DNA of 33,405 nt from CAZJHX01 sp964545715 (GCA_964545715.1 CAZJHX010000120.1:1-33405), one strand, 5' to 3'. Positions 9,889-18,637 are shown, counted from the first letter of the stretch. Notes: a model not told the origin generated them from the sequence alone. Translations and numbers: made by a program.

Positions 9889-12075
9889 TCAGGAGGAGGG
9901 GGCCACGTCGTCCGCCGAAGCGGTCGTGGGCTTCTCCTTCAGGGTGAGCTCCGCCACGCCGTCCTGGAAGCGGATCTTGGCCAGCATGAGCTTCTGCTGC
10001 AGCTCAACGACGCCGATGGTCGAGGACTGCAGGCGGTTGGAGATCTCGATCATCTTGGCCTTGAGGTGGCGCATCAGGCGCGCGCCGCCGCCCTTGATGC
10101 CCTGCAGGTTGACGATCTGAGCGTGAATCTCGTCGATGCGCTCGCGGAAGTCCTCCATGCGCTCGCGGGTGTTCAGGATCTGCTCGCGGATGTTGGCCAT
10201 GTCCTTGTGAAGGGTGAGCAGCTTGCGCATCGGCTCCTCAAAGCGCTTGTCGTCGTGCGGCGTGCGCAGGTAGACGCTGATCAGGTCCAGCCCGGTGGAG
10301 GTGCGCAGGTCGACGGTGCGGGTCAGCGGCGTGGACTCGACGACCTGGAGGATCTTGGTCTCGCGGGCGCCCAGGGCGACCTCGAACAGGTGCGCTTCAC
10401 CCAGCTTCTCGAAGACCTTGGGGCTCTTGGTCAGCTCCCAGCCTTTGCGAACCGTGTGGCGGACGTAGACCGTGACGGGGCGACCCTGACGGTTGGTCAG
10501 GGTGAGCTTGGTGCGCTTGTCGTGTTTGACCTCGGCGCGCAGCACGCCACGCGAGATGGTCAGCAGGCGGTGGATCCGGTCGCCGGTGCTGCCCTTACGA
10601 TTGACGACCACCTGTCGGTCGAGCGCAAACGGGACAAACGCGGTAGCGCCCGGCGGGATCGGCTGGCTGAGGCCCTCGCCGATGAAGCGGTTGTTGCCAT
10701 AGACAGTGACCGGGCCGCTCTCCAGGGTGGAGTCGGTCGGGTTCTTGAAGCGGACGGCTTTGAACGCGAACTTGCTGTTGCCCCGGTTCGCCTCGGCGTC
10801 ATAGAGATAGACGACCTCGCCCTTGGCCTTGCCGTCCAGAATGGAGACCATGGCGCTGGTGCCGCGCTTGACGGTGACGGTGTTGCTGCCCTCGAAGTGG
10901 CTCTCGCCCACGGGGTCGCCGTTGTCGTCGGCGCCGGTGGACTTGGCCTTGTTGCTCTGGTCCTCGGTGCGGACAAGCTGCACGCCGGACGCGTGGCCCT
11001 TGACCCAGCCGTTGCCGTTGACCTGGAGGCGCGCGGGGGCGACTCCCTCGGCGATGAGGCGGTTGCGCAGCAGGTTGGCGCGGTCCAGGGACTTGTTCTT
11101 GGCGTCGCGCTCACCCCGGCGCGAGTAGCCCTGGATGACCACGTTGCCGTCGGTCTTTTTCAGGGTGCTGGCCAGCTGGCGGACGCGGCGATCGTTGCCG
11201 AACATCGCGGGCTTGGGCTTGGCGGGCCGGGCGGTGGTCTTGGCGACGGTGTGCCGGCGGCCACCTGTTTTGGAGCCGCGACGGGCTACGCGAGCACGAT
11301 ATCGCCCACGACCTCCGCGACCCAGCGAGCTGTCCTCCGCATCCATGTCACCGGCGGCGACCGGAGCCTCTTCCTTGGCCAGGGTGACCTCGGCGACATC
11401 CGGGTGACCGGACGGACGCGGGATGTCCTTGTCGGAGAGCGAGCCCACGATGGCCACCTGACGGGTGGCGGTGTCGGTGTGGACAGCGCCGCCGCGCGGG
11501 GGCGCTTTGGCGAAGCGCTCGCGGGTGTGCAGGGTCTCGCGGTGGACGTTGCGGACCGTGCGAAGGTCGTAGCGGAAGGACAGCGCGGAGCTGGACCCGA
11601 CGCCCAGACGCACCTGCTGCCAGTCCTCACCGGACACGTTGTCGACGATGGCCCAGCCCTGCACGTTGACCTTGCCCTCTTTGTTGACGACCAGGCGATA
11701 GCTGGGCTTCCAGGCGGGCGACTCGGTGATGTAGCTGAGCACGAGGTCGTGGTCACCCGACCTCGGCAGCTGGATCACCATGTCCACGGTGCCGTCGGTG
11801 TTGGCGGCGCGCGTGGGGAAGGACACGGGGAAGGCTTTGCCGGTGCGGGCGTCGCGTACGGTCAGCGACTTGAGAAAATCATCGACCTTGTCGCGCGGGA
11901 CGCTCATTGAGAGCTGGTCACCGTTGACCTTCGCACGGCGCTCAAAATAGGCGATGCCGTTGCGGTACACAACGACGCGGCCAAGGGCTGCGCTTTCGGA
12001 GTCGACATAGGATGAGTAGGAACCGCAGCCAACGATCGAGGCGGCGAGTACGGCGAGCGCAGTGAGTCTCAGCAT
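9889..12075 (-). CDS. DUF4139 lipoprotein with an embedded OmpA-like domain
   Basis: The ATG at 12075 is chosen over one at 12117 because AGGAG lies ten bases before it and a clean lipoprotein signal peptide (SIVGC, Cys17) follows. Length is 728 residues. The N-terminal region starts with YRNGIAYFERR and contains the DUF4139 signature (YITESPAWKPSYRL, then NVSGEDWQQVRLGV). Residues about 225-290 are a basic, low-complexity linker. Residues about 295-355 resemble an OmpA C-terminal peptidoglycan-binding domain (VVIQGYSRRGERD, then SLDRANLLRNRLIAEGV and NGNGW). The DUF4139 fold then resumes, and about the last 110 residues form helices or a coiled coil. DUF4139 has no settled function. The OmpA-like insert suggests contact with the cell wall. 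Located between two intergenic elements, downstream of DUF503. Confidence 0.82.
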   Translation of the reverse strand: MLRLTALAVLAASIVGCGSYSSYVDSESAALGRVVVYRNGIAYFERRAKVNGDQLSMSVPRDKVDDFLKSLTVRDARTGKAFPVSFPTRAANTDGTVDMVIQLPRSGDHDLVLSYITESPAWKPSYRLVVNKEGKVNVQGWAIVDNVSGEDWQQVRLGVGSSSALSFRYDLRTVRNVHRETLHTRERFAKAPPRGGAVHTDTATRQVAIVGSLSDKDIPRPSGHPDVAEVTLAKEEAPVAAGDMDAEDSSLGRGGRGRYRARVARRGSKTGGRRHTVAKTTARPAKPKPAMFGNDRRVRQLASTLKKTDGNVVIQGYSRRGERDAKNKSLDRANLLRNRLIAEGVAPARLQVNGNGWVKGHASGVQLVRTEDQSNKAKSTGADDNGDPVGESHFEGSNTVTVKRGTSAMVSILDGKAKGEVVYLYDAEANRGNSKFAFKAVRFKNPTDSTLESGPVTVYGNNRFIGEGLSQPIPPGATAFVPFALDRQVVVNRKGSTGDRIHRLLTISRGVLRAEVKHDKRTKLTLTNRQGRPVTVYVRHTVRKGWELTKSPKVFEKLGEAHLFEVALGARETKILQVVESTPLTRTVDLRTSTGLDLISVYLRTPHDDKRFEEPMRKLLTLHKDMANIREQILNTRERMEDFRERIDEIHAQIVNLQGIKGGGARLMRHLKAKMIEISNRLQSSTIGVVELQQKLMLAKIRFQDGVAELTLKEKPTTASADDVAPSS

Positions 12076-12170
12076 GAACAGGTTGCTCCTGGGTTGTTCG
12101 TAGCTGAGTGGCTTCAACGCGTGGGGTCCGGCGGGGATCTAAAAAAGTCCGGCCGACCCCGAAAAAAAGA

Positions 12171-12458
12171 TCAGTATTGTTCGATCTGGTAGCGCACGTC
12201 CTCGATCGGGGCGTCACCGAGCTCTTCGATAAAGTCGATGACCTTGTCCAGGACGGAGTTCACGAAGCGCTTGTCGTTGCTCACGACGGCGAACCCCAGC
12301 ACGGCGCGGCTGTGGACGTCGTTGTCGTCCACCTCGGCCATCGCGATGTTGAAGCGGTTTCTTGTGCGCTGGATCACGCGCTTGACGACAGCGCGCTTCC
12401 CCTTGAGCGAGAAGTTGTCCTCAATGCTCAGGTCCAGCCGGCAGACGCCGACGAACAT
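12171..12458 (-). CDS. DUF503 (YlxP-like) family protein
   Basis: The protein has 95 residues, the normal size for the family. It begins MFVGVCRLDLSIEDNFSLKGKR and contains FNIAMAEVDDNDV, both characteristic of DUF503. In Bacillus the homologue YlxP lies in the nusA-infB-rbfA cluster and is thought to act in ribosome or RNA metabolism; here it is away from those genes, between two lipoprotein genes. A strong purine-rich ribosome-binding site (GGGGGAG) lies nine bases before the ATG and overlaps the stop of the upstream lipoprotein gene, only six bases away, so the two are probably co-transcribed. The link to lipoproteins is unexplained. Confidence 0.88.
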   Translation of the reverse strand: MFVGVCRLDLSIEDNFSLKGKRAVVKRVIQRTRNRFNIAMAEVDDNDVHSRAVLGFAVVSNDKRFVNSVLDKVIDFIEELGDAPIEDVRYQIEQY

Positions 12459-12464
12459 GTGCTG

Positions 12465-13271
12465 CTACTCCCCCTCACCAGTCCCCTCGAACGGGTCCTC
12501 GCAGACGCGTCCGCCCAGGGTGGTGCCGATGCGGCAGTACTGGTGGGTGTTCTGCCACGTGGCGTCGGGATCCCAGAACTGGTTGACGGCCACACCGATG
12601 CGGTCGGCGCCGCCGATGGTCTCGACACCCAGGAACGACAGGTCGGCGACGGGCGCCTCGATGCCGAAGGGGCCGTTGGGCGTGGCGGTGAGGTACACGA
12701 TGACGACGTTCCAGAAATCGGGCGACTTGATACCGGTGAGCTCTTTGGTGGTCGGGCAGAAGTAGTAGCCCTCGCTCACGATCTCCTTCATCTGGCCGTC
12801 GGTGTCGACGCCGCGAATGTGGTTGACGAAGCGATTGCCGTAAAACTCCCAGGTCTCTTTCCAGTCTCCGGGATCGGGGCTGCGGACGTCGTCGTTTTCA
12901 AAGTACTTGTACTTGCCGGTGATGCCCAACGTGCCGCCGGGGCACTTGGTGCAGCTGAAGTCGAACGTGACGCCCTGGCTCTTGGGAGTGCTGGGGGTGA
13001 CGCTGAAGCCGGTGAAGGGGTAGGCGCCCTCGGCGTTGGTCGGCTCGAACGCGTCCTCGCAGACGATGTCGTCCGCGTCGGGCGGGGTGATGCCCGTCGT
13101 GCCGTCCACAGTGACGTCGACTCCAACGTCGGTGGTGTCGTCACCGCTGGTTCCGGTGCCCGTCCCTCCGCTGGTGGTCGTGCCGCCGCCCGGGCCGTCC
13201 ACCTCGACCTTGGTGGTTGTGCCGCACCCGAATACGAGCGCGGAGGCACTGAGAAGGATCAATGTACGCAT
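12465..13271 (-). CDS. lipoprotein of unknown function
   Basis: The start at 13271 has an excellent ribosome-binding site (AAGGAG, six bases before ATG). Length is 268 residues. The signal peptide ends in VFGC, so Cys16 is the lipidated residue. A Gly/Thr/Asp-rich linker with Val (about 18-60) is followed by a globular region with scattered cysteines (for example FSCTKCPGG). The rest is rich in aromatic residues and probably beta-structured (KYKYFENDDV, WEFYGNRFVNHI). No family recognised. It follows the same plan as the lipoproteins at 1-845 and 5219-6148: lipid anchor, acidic linker, small domain. Divergent from the deiminase-like gene, upstream of DUF503. Confidence 0.75.
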   Translation of the reverse strand: MRTLILLSASALVFGCGTTTKVEVDGPGGGTTTSGGTGTGTSGDDTTDVGVDVTVDGTTGITPPDADDIVCEDAFEPTNAEGAYPFTGFSVTPSTPKSQGVTFDFSCTKCPGGTLGITGKYKYFENDDVRSPDPGDWKETWEFYGNRFVNHIRGVDTDGQMKEIVSEGYYFCPTTKELTGIKSPDFWNVVIVYLTATPNGPFGIEAPVADLSFLGVETIGGADRIGVAVNQFWDPDATWQNTHQYCRIGTTLGGRVCEDPFEGTGEGE

Positions 13272-13424
13272 GAAGCACTCCTTGTAACCAACCGCGCTCA
13301 GCAGCATACGGATAAAACAACGTCCTTGCACAGGGGCGCTGAAATATATAGAAGTAAGCCGTTAGATCCGGCCAGTTTTCCACGCTGTGCTGTACCTCTT
13401 CTTCGTCATTAGGAGCCTCCTATA

Positions 13425-15554
13425 ATGCGCTTGAACCGGATCCTTCCCGTTACGCTCATCTTGTTCTTTGCCTCCGCATGCGCGGAGCTTGGCGAAGAGC
13501 CGCCCGCGCCCGAGACCGCCGTCGAAGATGTCCGGCAGGACTGGGGCCCCGGCAAGCTGCCCGCATATCCGCTTCCGGGCGAGCGCTACGGCAAGAAACC
13601 CGGTAAGGCTGACCAGTTTGACGACTATCGTTTTGCCAAGCCCGAGAACTACGCGATCACCGAGGCCCCGCAGCTTGGCAACTGGCGCCACATGCGTGAG
13701 TGGGACCAGATGCAGGCGCTGCTGCTGAGCGCGTCCGAGGGCTGGTCGACCAACCACCCCGAGATGAAGCAGTTCTTTGCTGACATCGCCGCTGGCACCA
13801 CCCCCGTGGCCGAGGTCTGGGTCGTGTACGACAACAACGGCGTCAAAACGGCGATGGAGGCCGCGTTTGCCGACGCCGGCGCCGACATGGAAAAGGTCAA
13901 GTGGTTCAACATCCCCAACGACTCGATCTGGATGATCGACTTCGGCCCCATGCCCATCGTCGACGAGGACAACGAGAAGGTGGCGTTTGTCGACTGGAAC
14001 TACTACCACGAGCGTCCCCAGGACGACGGCATCGCGTCCATCCTGGCGCAGGACGTGGGCGTCACCACGTACCGCTATCAGAACAACATGGAGGGCGGTA
14101 ATTTCCAGGGCGACGGCAAAGAGCACTGCTACATCTCCCAGCGCGGCCTGCAGTACTCCGGTCTGCCCAAGCCGACCTTCGAGAAGGGCCACCTCGACTA
14201 CCTGAACTGCCCCAAGGTGACCTACCTGTACGACATCACCAATGACGGCACCGGCCACATCGACATGTTCTTCAAGCAGACCGCCTACGACGCCGCGATC
14301 ATGGGCTACTACAAGGACGGCGTGGACGCGACCAACCAGAAGCGCATGGACGACAACACCGAGCTGCTGGAGGCGCTGGTCCTCGACGACGGCGGCACGA
14401 TGAAAGTGCACCGCATGATCATGCCCGGTCTGGGCTACGAGAAGCAGGCGGGCGGCAAGCTCAAGTCGATCAACATCCCGTTCACGTACGTCAACTCCAC
14501 GCTGATCAACGGCGTCAACCTGTGGCCCGCGTTCTCGTGGGATGTGTGGGACGAGTCCAAGGCCGAGGCGCTGGCGGTCTGGGAGGAGGCGCTGCCCGAC
14601 TACAAGCACATCGACATCGTGGCCGACGAGGTCTCGCTGGCGTCGGGCGCGATTCACTGCATCACGCGCACCATCCCGGCGGAGAAGCTGGAGAAGATCA
14701 TCCCGGACGGCGCGTGCCTCGACGACACCTGCGTACCCGAGACGGGCTTCGAGGAGCTGGCGTACACCGGCAAGTGCCTGTCGATCGGCTGCGTCGGTCC
14801 GGCCTGGAAGTGCGACTGCAACGACTGCAACAGCGACTGCAAAGAGCCTGACCCGACCGAGGACCCGTGCAAGGGCGTCAGCTTCGAGGGCTGTTGCGAG
14901 GGCGACACGCTCACGTGGTGTCAGGACAAGCAGCTGCGCACGCAGGACTGCGATGCGGCGACCTGTGGCTGGGACGGCGGCAACAACTTCTACAACTGCG
15001 GCACGGAAGGCGGCGCAAGCCCCGACACCGAGAAGTTCCCGCACCAGTGCGGCGGCGGCACCGAGTGCACGCCCACGTGCGCCGACGATCAGCAGTGCGG
15101 CGACGACGGCTGCGGCGGCAGCTGTGGCGACTGTGGCGAGGGCGCGAGCTGCTACAGCGGCAAGTGCAAGGCTGACGCTCCGCCGTGTGAGCACGAGTGC
15201 GACGGCATCGGCTCGGTGGGCTGCACGGACGACGGCAAGACCTGGCTTTGCAGCAGCAGCCAGGAGACCGGCTGCTACGTGCAGATAGTAGGCGATGTGT
15301 GCGCGAACGGCGGCACCTGCGTGGCCGGCAAATGCGAGGCGGGCCCAGAGGACACCGGCGACGACACCACCGGCACCGGCGACGACCCGGACGGCACGGG
15401 CGCGGGTACAGGCGCTGACGACGACGACGGGGGCGGTCGCGGCGGTGGCGGCGGCACCTGCACGGCGGCGGGCCACGGCAGCGTCCCGGCGACCGGCACT
15501 TTCGTGCTGCTCCTCCTGACGGGCCTGGCCATCATCCGGCGGCGTCTCGTCTAG
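13425..15554 (+). CDS. secreted agmatine deiminase/peptidyl-arginine deiminase-like enzyme with MYXO-CTERM-like anchor
   Basis: The protein has 709 residues. A lipoprotein-like signal peptide (FASAC, Cys19) is followed by a guanidino-modifying domain (about 80-430). Candidate catalytic residues are in order: Asp172 in IWMIDFGP, His278 and Asp280 in GHIDMFF, and the nucleophile Cys412 in SGAIHCITR. The equivalents in agmatine deiminase and Porphyromonas PPAD hydrolyse a guanidino group to a ureido group and ammonia. The Arg usual in WxRDxGP is replaced by Ile. Residues about 440-630 are Cys-rich (CGDDGCGGSCGDCG), then a Gly/Asp/Thr linker, then a C-terminal Cys, hydrophobic segment and RRR, as in MYXO-CTERM surface anchors. 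AGGAG lies nine bases before ATG. Substrate (free amine, peptide or protein Arg) is unknown. Confidence 0.82.
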   Translation: MRLNRILPVTLILFFASACAELGEEPPAPETAVEDVRQDWGPGKLPAYPLPGERYGKKPGKADQFDDYRFAKPENYAITEAPQLGNWRHMREWDQMQALLLSASEGWSTNHPEMKQFFADIAAGTTPVAEVWVVYDNNGVKTAMEAAFADAGADMEKVKWFNIPNDSIWMIDFGPMPIVDEDNEKVAFVDWNYYHERPQDDGIASILAQDVGVTTYRYQNNMEGGNFQGDGKEHCYISQRGLQYSGLPKPTFEKGHLDYLNCPKVTYLYDITNDGTGHIDMFFKQTAYDAAIMGYYKDGVDATNQKRMDDNTELLEALVLDDGGTMKVHRMIMPGLGYEKQAGGKLKSINIPFTYVNSTLINGVNLWPAFSWDVWDESKAEALAVWEEALPDYKHIDIVADEVSLASGAIHCITRTIPAEKLEKIIPDGACLDDTCVPETGFEELAYTGKCLSIGCVGPAWKCDCNDCNSDCKEPDPTEDPCKGVSFEGCCEGDTLTWCQDKQLRTQDCDAATCGWDGGNNFYNCGTEGGASPDTEKFPHQCGGGTECTPTCADDQQCGDDGCGGSCGDCGEGASCYSGKCKADAPPCEHECDGIGSVGCTDDGKTWLCSSSQETGCYVQIVGDVCANGGTCVAGKCEAGPEDTGDDTTGTGDDPDGTGAGTGADDDDGGGRGGGGGTCTAAGHGSVPATGTFVLLLLTGLAIIRRRLV

Positions 15555-15582
15555 ACCCCCGCATCGCTTCTGAGGCGACCCC

Positions 15583-16386
15583 ATCCTTCACGTCATTCCG
15601 TATTTTGAGCCCCCAACCATCGGGCCGATCCAGCCCTGGGGCTTCATGGTGGCGTCCGGCGTCGTCATCGGGCTGATCATCGCCTTGAAGCGGGCCCCAA
15701 AGGTCGGCCTGGACGCCAACAAGCTCAGCGAGCTGGCCACCTGGATTCTGGTCGGCGGCTTTGTGGGCGCGCGCTTGATGCACGTGTTCGCGTATCGGTG
15801 GGTCGACTACCAGGACAACCTGTTCGACATCGTCAAGGCGTGGGAGGGCGGCATGTCCTCGTACGGCGGGTTCATCGGCGCCACGCTGTGCGGCATATAT
15901 TATATGCGGCGCAACAACCTGAACTTCTGGCGCTATGGGGACCTGGCTTGCTACGGCTTCATCCCGGGCTGGGCCATCGGCCGAATCGGATGCTTCGCGA
16001 TCCATGACCACCCGGGGGTCAAGAGCGACTTCTTTCTGGCTACCGAGATGAAGAACCCCATCCAGGTCGGCGACCACTTCGAATACGAGCTGGCGGCCCG
16101 TCATGACCTGGGCTTGTACGACGGCATCCTGACGCTGGGCATTGTCATCTTCATTTTGATCGGTCTCAAGAAGCCACGATGGCACGGCTGGATCATCGGA
16201 TGGATGTGCGTGCTGTATTCGGTGCCGCGCTTCTTCCTCGACTATCTGCGCGCGACGGACCTCATCGTCAACGACACGCGGTACATGGGTTTGACCCCCG
16301 CGCAGTATGGATCCATTATTCTGCTGCTAATTGGAGGATGGATCCTTTGGTCTCGCCGGTCACAGCCGCTCGCTCCTGTCGTCTAG
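15583..16386 (+). CDS. lgt: prolipoprotein diacylglyceryl transferase, probable non-standard start
   Basis: Lgt moves diacylglycerol from phosphatidylglycerol to the lipobox Cys of prolipoproteins in the inner membrane. Multiple membrane segments and the family motifs are clear: SSYGGFIGA (Tyr replaces the His of E. coli HGGLIG), GRIGCFAIHDHPG and the C-terminal SVPRFFLDYLR. The first in-frame ATG is 15646, but the conserved N-terminus (HVIPYFEPPTIGPIQPWGF) is encoded before it, back to a stop at 15571. No ATG, GTG or TTG exists there. The best start is ATC at 15583, seven bases after GAGG (15572-15575). With ATC the length is 267 residues, normal for Lgt. It overlaps the next lipoprotein gene. 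Function certain, start unusual. Confidence 0.9.
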   Translation: MLHVIPYFEPPTIGPIQPWGFMVASGVVIGLIIALKRAPKVGLDANKLSELATWILVGGFVGARLMHVFAYRWVDYQDNLFDIVKAWEGGMSSYGGFIGATLCGIYYMRRNNLNFWRYGDLACYGFIPGWAIGRIGCFAIHDHPGVKSDFFLATEMKNPIQVGDHFEYELAARHDLGLYDGILTLGIVIFILIGLKKPRWHGWIIGWMCVLYSVPRFFLDYLRATDLIVNDTRYMGLTPAQYGSIILLLIGGWILWSRRSQPLAPVV

Positions 16387-17672
16387 GGCTACTGCTTCTT
16401 CTCGCCACCGCCTTCGTCGGATGCCCGGTCAAGAAAGAGAAGATCGTCGAAAAGATCGTCGAGAAAGAGGTCGCCACGCCGGTCGCCACAAAGCCGACCG
16501 CGTCCGTCAAAGACATGGTCATGGTCGCTCGCGTCAAGGTCGGTGACGGCGAAAAGGCCGTACTGGCCTCCGGTCAGGACTTCGCAGCCCTGGTCGGCGT
16601 CGGTGAGCCCATCGGCACCGAGGGCGGCAGCGTCACCGGCATCGCGGCAAACGGCGCTACGGTGCGCCTCCCTGATACAACCAGCATTCTGATCCGCAAG
16701 AGCGACACCGTGCCCCAGGCCGGCGGCGCGGGCGAGCCGGGGACCCCGGGGGGCGTGGTCTCTGCCGATCAAGCGCTGTCCGACGCGGAGCTGGCCAAGC
16801 TCAAAGAGCTGGAGCAGTGGCGCGGATCGGTCGTCAGCTATGTGACCTCGGGCTACGGCGTCCCGGCGGACGTCCTGTTGGCCCTGGCCGTGGCGGGCAT
16901 GCCGCACAGGCCACCGACTGTGGGCGAGGCCCTCAACAAGCTCGGCTGGCAGGCGGCCGCCGGCATCGACGCGGTCGGTCTCACGCGCGTCACCATCGAA
17001 GGCGGCAAGATCAGCGCCGCAGGCAACGCCCCGAACAAGGCGGCTTTTGACGCCTATCTCAAGCGCCTCAAGGACGCCGGCCCGCTGCTCAAGAGCGCCA
17101 AGATGCTCTCACTGGAGCCTGCAGGCGGCGGCTTCAACTTCGAGCTGTCCATCGATGCCCCGCTCGTCGGAGCCGACGACGTCGCGATCAGCGGCAACGC
17201 CTCGGGCCCCAAGCCGCTGCCGGACGACATGCGCGACCGGCTCACGAAGGCGGCCGCCAAGCTCCCGACCAGCGCCGCGGTAGCCGGATTCGACGCCGAT
17301 CTCAAAAACCTCGCCAGCTCCAGCGGCCTCACCGTGCAGTCGGTCGCCCGCCAGCCCAAATCCGTGGAGGAGGGCTTCCTGGGCATGGTCTCCTTCAAGC
17401 TGCAGGCGACGGGCAGCACACAGGCGCTGATCGCCCTGCTCAGCAGCCTTCGGCGCAACGGCGCCACGGAAGGCCCGCCGGTCGTCGTCGACCCGCTCAT
17501 CGTGCAGGGCAACACGATCGCCGCCACAGTCCGCGTCCCGTACGTGGCCGGCAAAGCCGACGCCCGCGCTCCGGCTCCGTCGCCGATCTTCCTGCCCAGC
17601 CTGAACAGCCCGCGTTGGCGCCCGGTGCGCGCCATCCCACCGGCGTCGCTGCGGGACCCGCTCAAGCGCTAA
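16338..17672 (+). CDS. lipoprotein with PilN/PilO-like periplasmic regions
   Basis: The gene overlaps lgt by 49 bases. ATG at 16338 follows GGAGG without spacing; TTG at 16347 would be nine bases after it and could be the true start. A signal peptide ends in FVGC (Cys29), then a charged KEKIVEKIVEKEV stretch. Residues about 208-275 (VTIEGGKISAAGNAPNKAAF onward) look like the PilN periplasmic domain, and about 311-408 (GLTVQSVARQP, then FKLQATGSTQALIALLSSL) look like PilO. In type IV pili and type II secretion these are inner-membrane alignment proteins; here both seem to be in one lipid-anchored chain of 444 residues. No pilus genes are near. This resemblance is my inference. The stop overlaps that of hemF. 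Confidence 0.65.
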   Translation: MDPLVSPVTAARSCRLGLLLLLATAFVGCPVKKEKIVEKIVEKEVATPVATKPTASVKDMVMVARVKVGDGEKAVLASGQDFAALVGVGEPIGTEGGSVTGIAANGATVRLPDTTSILIRKSDTVPQAGGAGEPGTPGGVVSADQALSDAELAKLKELEQWRGSVVSYVTSGYGVPADVLLALAVAGMPHRPPTVGEALNKLGWQAAAGIDAVGLTRVTIEGGKISAAGNAPNKAAFDAYLKRLKDAGPLLKSAKMLSLEPAGGGFNFELSIDAPLVGADDVAISGNASGPKPLPDDMRDRLTKAAAKLPTSAAVAGFDADLKNLASSSGLTVQSVARQPKSVEEGFLGMVSFKLQATGSTQALIALLSSLRRNGATEGPPVVVDPLIVQGNTIAATVRVPYVAGKADARAPAPSPIFLPSLNSPRWRPVRAIPPASLRDPLKR

Positions 17673-18637
17673 GCGTTTTCCTGGTCGATCTGAGCCCAGT
17701 CTCTCGGTTGTAGAAACGCGTCAAGCTCCGCCTCTCGGCTCCCGGAATCCGGCGTGAAGCCGTAGGTCCAGCGCACCAGCGGGGGCATGCTCATCAGGAT
17801 CGACTCGGGGCGACCACCGGTGCGTAAACCGAACTGGGTCCCGCGATCGTACAGCAGGTTGAACTCGACATAGCGGCCGCGGCGATACAGCTGAAACTGG
17901 CGGTGCGCCTCTGTCGTGGGCTCGGCGCGACGGCTCTCCGCGATTGGGATGTACGCCTCGAGGAACTTGCGACCGACCTCCTGGGTGAAGCGCCAGGCCT
18001 GGTCCAGCGGCACGGCCTCCTGGAGGACGAGCGGGTTGCGCTGCCGAGACGACTCCGGCAGCTCGGACGCGGCCAACCCAATGTAGTCATAGAAGATTCC
18101 ACCGACGCCGCGCATCTCGCCGCGGTGCGGCAGATAGAAGTAGCGGTCGCACCAGGACTTGAAGCGTGGATACCAGGTCGGGTCAAAGGCGTCGCACGCG
18201 GACTTCATCGTGGTGTGAAAGTGAACGGCGTCGGCCTCTTTCGGGTAGTACGGCGTCAGGTCGCAGCCGCCACCGACCCAGCACGAGGAGCCCTTCTGGA
18301 TCATGCGGACGTTGGCGTGGACGACCGGCACCATCGGGGAGCGCGGATGCAGCACCAGTGAGACGCCCGCCGCCCGGAACGTGTGGCCGTCACCCGGGAC
18401 CTGCGAGGAATAGGCCGGGTCCATCTCGCCGTGGACCTCGCTGAAGTTCACGCCGCCCTTCTCGAACACATCGCCGCCGCTGATGACGCGCGTGCGCCCG
18501 CCGCCGCCGGCATCGCGCTTCCACTTGTCCTCGATGAAGCGGGCCTTGCCGTCCAGTGCTTCAAGCGCCGCGCAGATCGCGTCCTGAAGCTCCTTGAACC
18601 AGGGGACGGCGATGTCCAGGTTGGGGGTGCTGCTCAT
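17669..18637 (-). CDS. hemF: aerobic coproporphyrinogen III oxidase
   Basis: HemF catalyses oxygen-dependent decarboxylation of two propionates of coproporphyrinogen III to give protoporphyrinogen IX, in the cytoplasm. The 322-residue protein matches the family along its length: VSLVLHPRSP, NVRMI, WVGGGCDLTPYY, YFYLPHRGE, RGVGGIFYD, QLYRRGRYVEFNLLYDRG and TGGRPESILMSMPPLVRW. The ATG at 18637 begins right at the family N-terminus. There is no Shine-Dalgarno; TAAACT lies seven bases before ATG and might allow a leaderless transcript besides operon read-through. Third gene of fxsA-mpg-hemF. Its stop TAG (17671-17669) shares bases with the TAA of the convergent lipoprotein gene. An oxygen-using enzyme implies aerobic life. 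Confidence 0.97.
   Translation of the reverse strand: MSSTPNLDIAVPWFKELQDAICAALEALDGKARFIEDKWKRDAGGGGRTRVISGGDVFEKGGVNFSEVHGEMDPAYSSQVPGDGHTFRAAGVSLVLHPRSPMVPVVHANVRMIQKGSSCWVGGGCDLTPYYPKEADAVHFHTTMKSACDAFDPTWYPRFKSWCDRYFYLPHRGEMRGVGGIFYDYIGLAASELPESSRQRNPLVLQEAVPLDQAWRFTQEVGRKFLEAYIPIAESRRAEPTTEAHRQFQLYRRGRYVEFNLLYDRGTQFGLRTGGRPESILMSMPPLVRWTYGFTPDSGSREAELDAFLQPRDWAQIDQENA

Noticed and set aside
9787..11910. Long open frame antisense to the DUF4139 gene
   Set aside because: Repetitive Gly/Ala/Val composition, no motif, no ribosome-binding site; the opposite strand carries a lipoprotein signal and recognisable domains.
12118..12170. Possible terminator between DUF503 and the DUF4139 gene (inverted repeat 12123-12132 with 12152-12160, A-runs nearby)
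   Set aside because: The pairing is bulged, and the T-runs on the minus strand do not directly follow the stem; too weak to call.
13362..15584. Very long open frame antisense to the deiminase-like gene
   Set aside because: Low-complexity Ala/Val/Arg product with no start signal; it is a by-product of GC-rich codon bias opposite a clearly coding frame.
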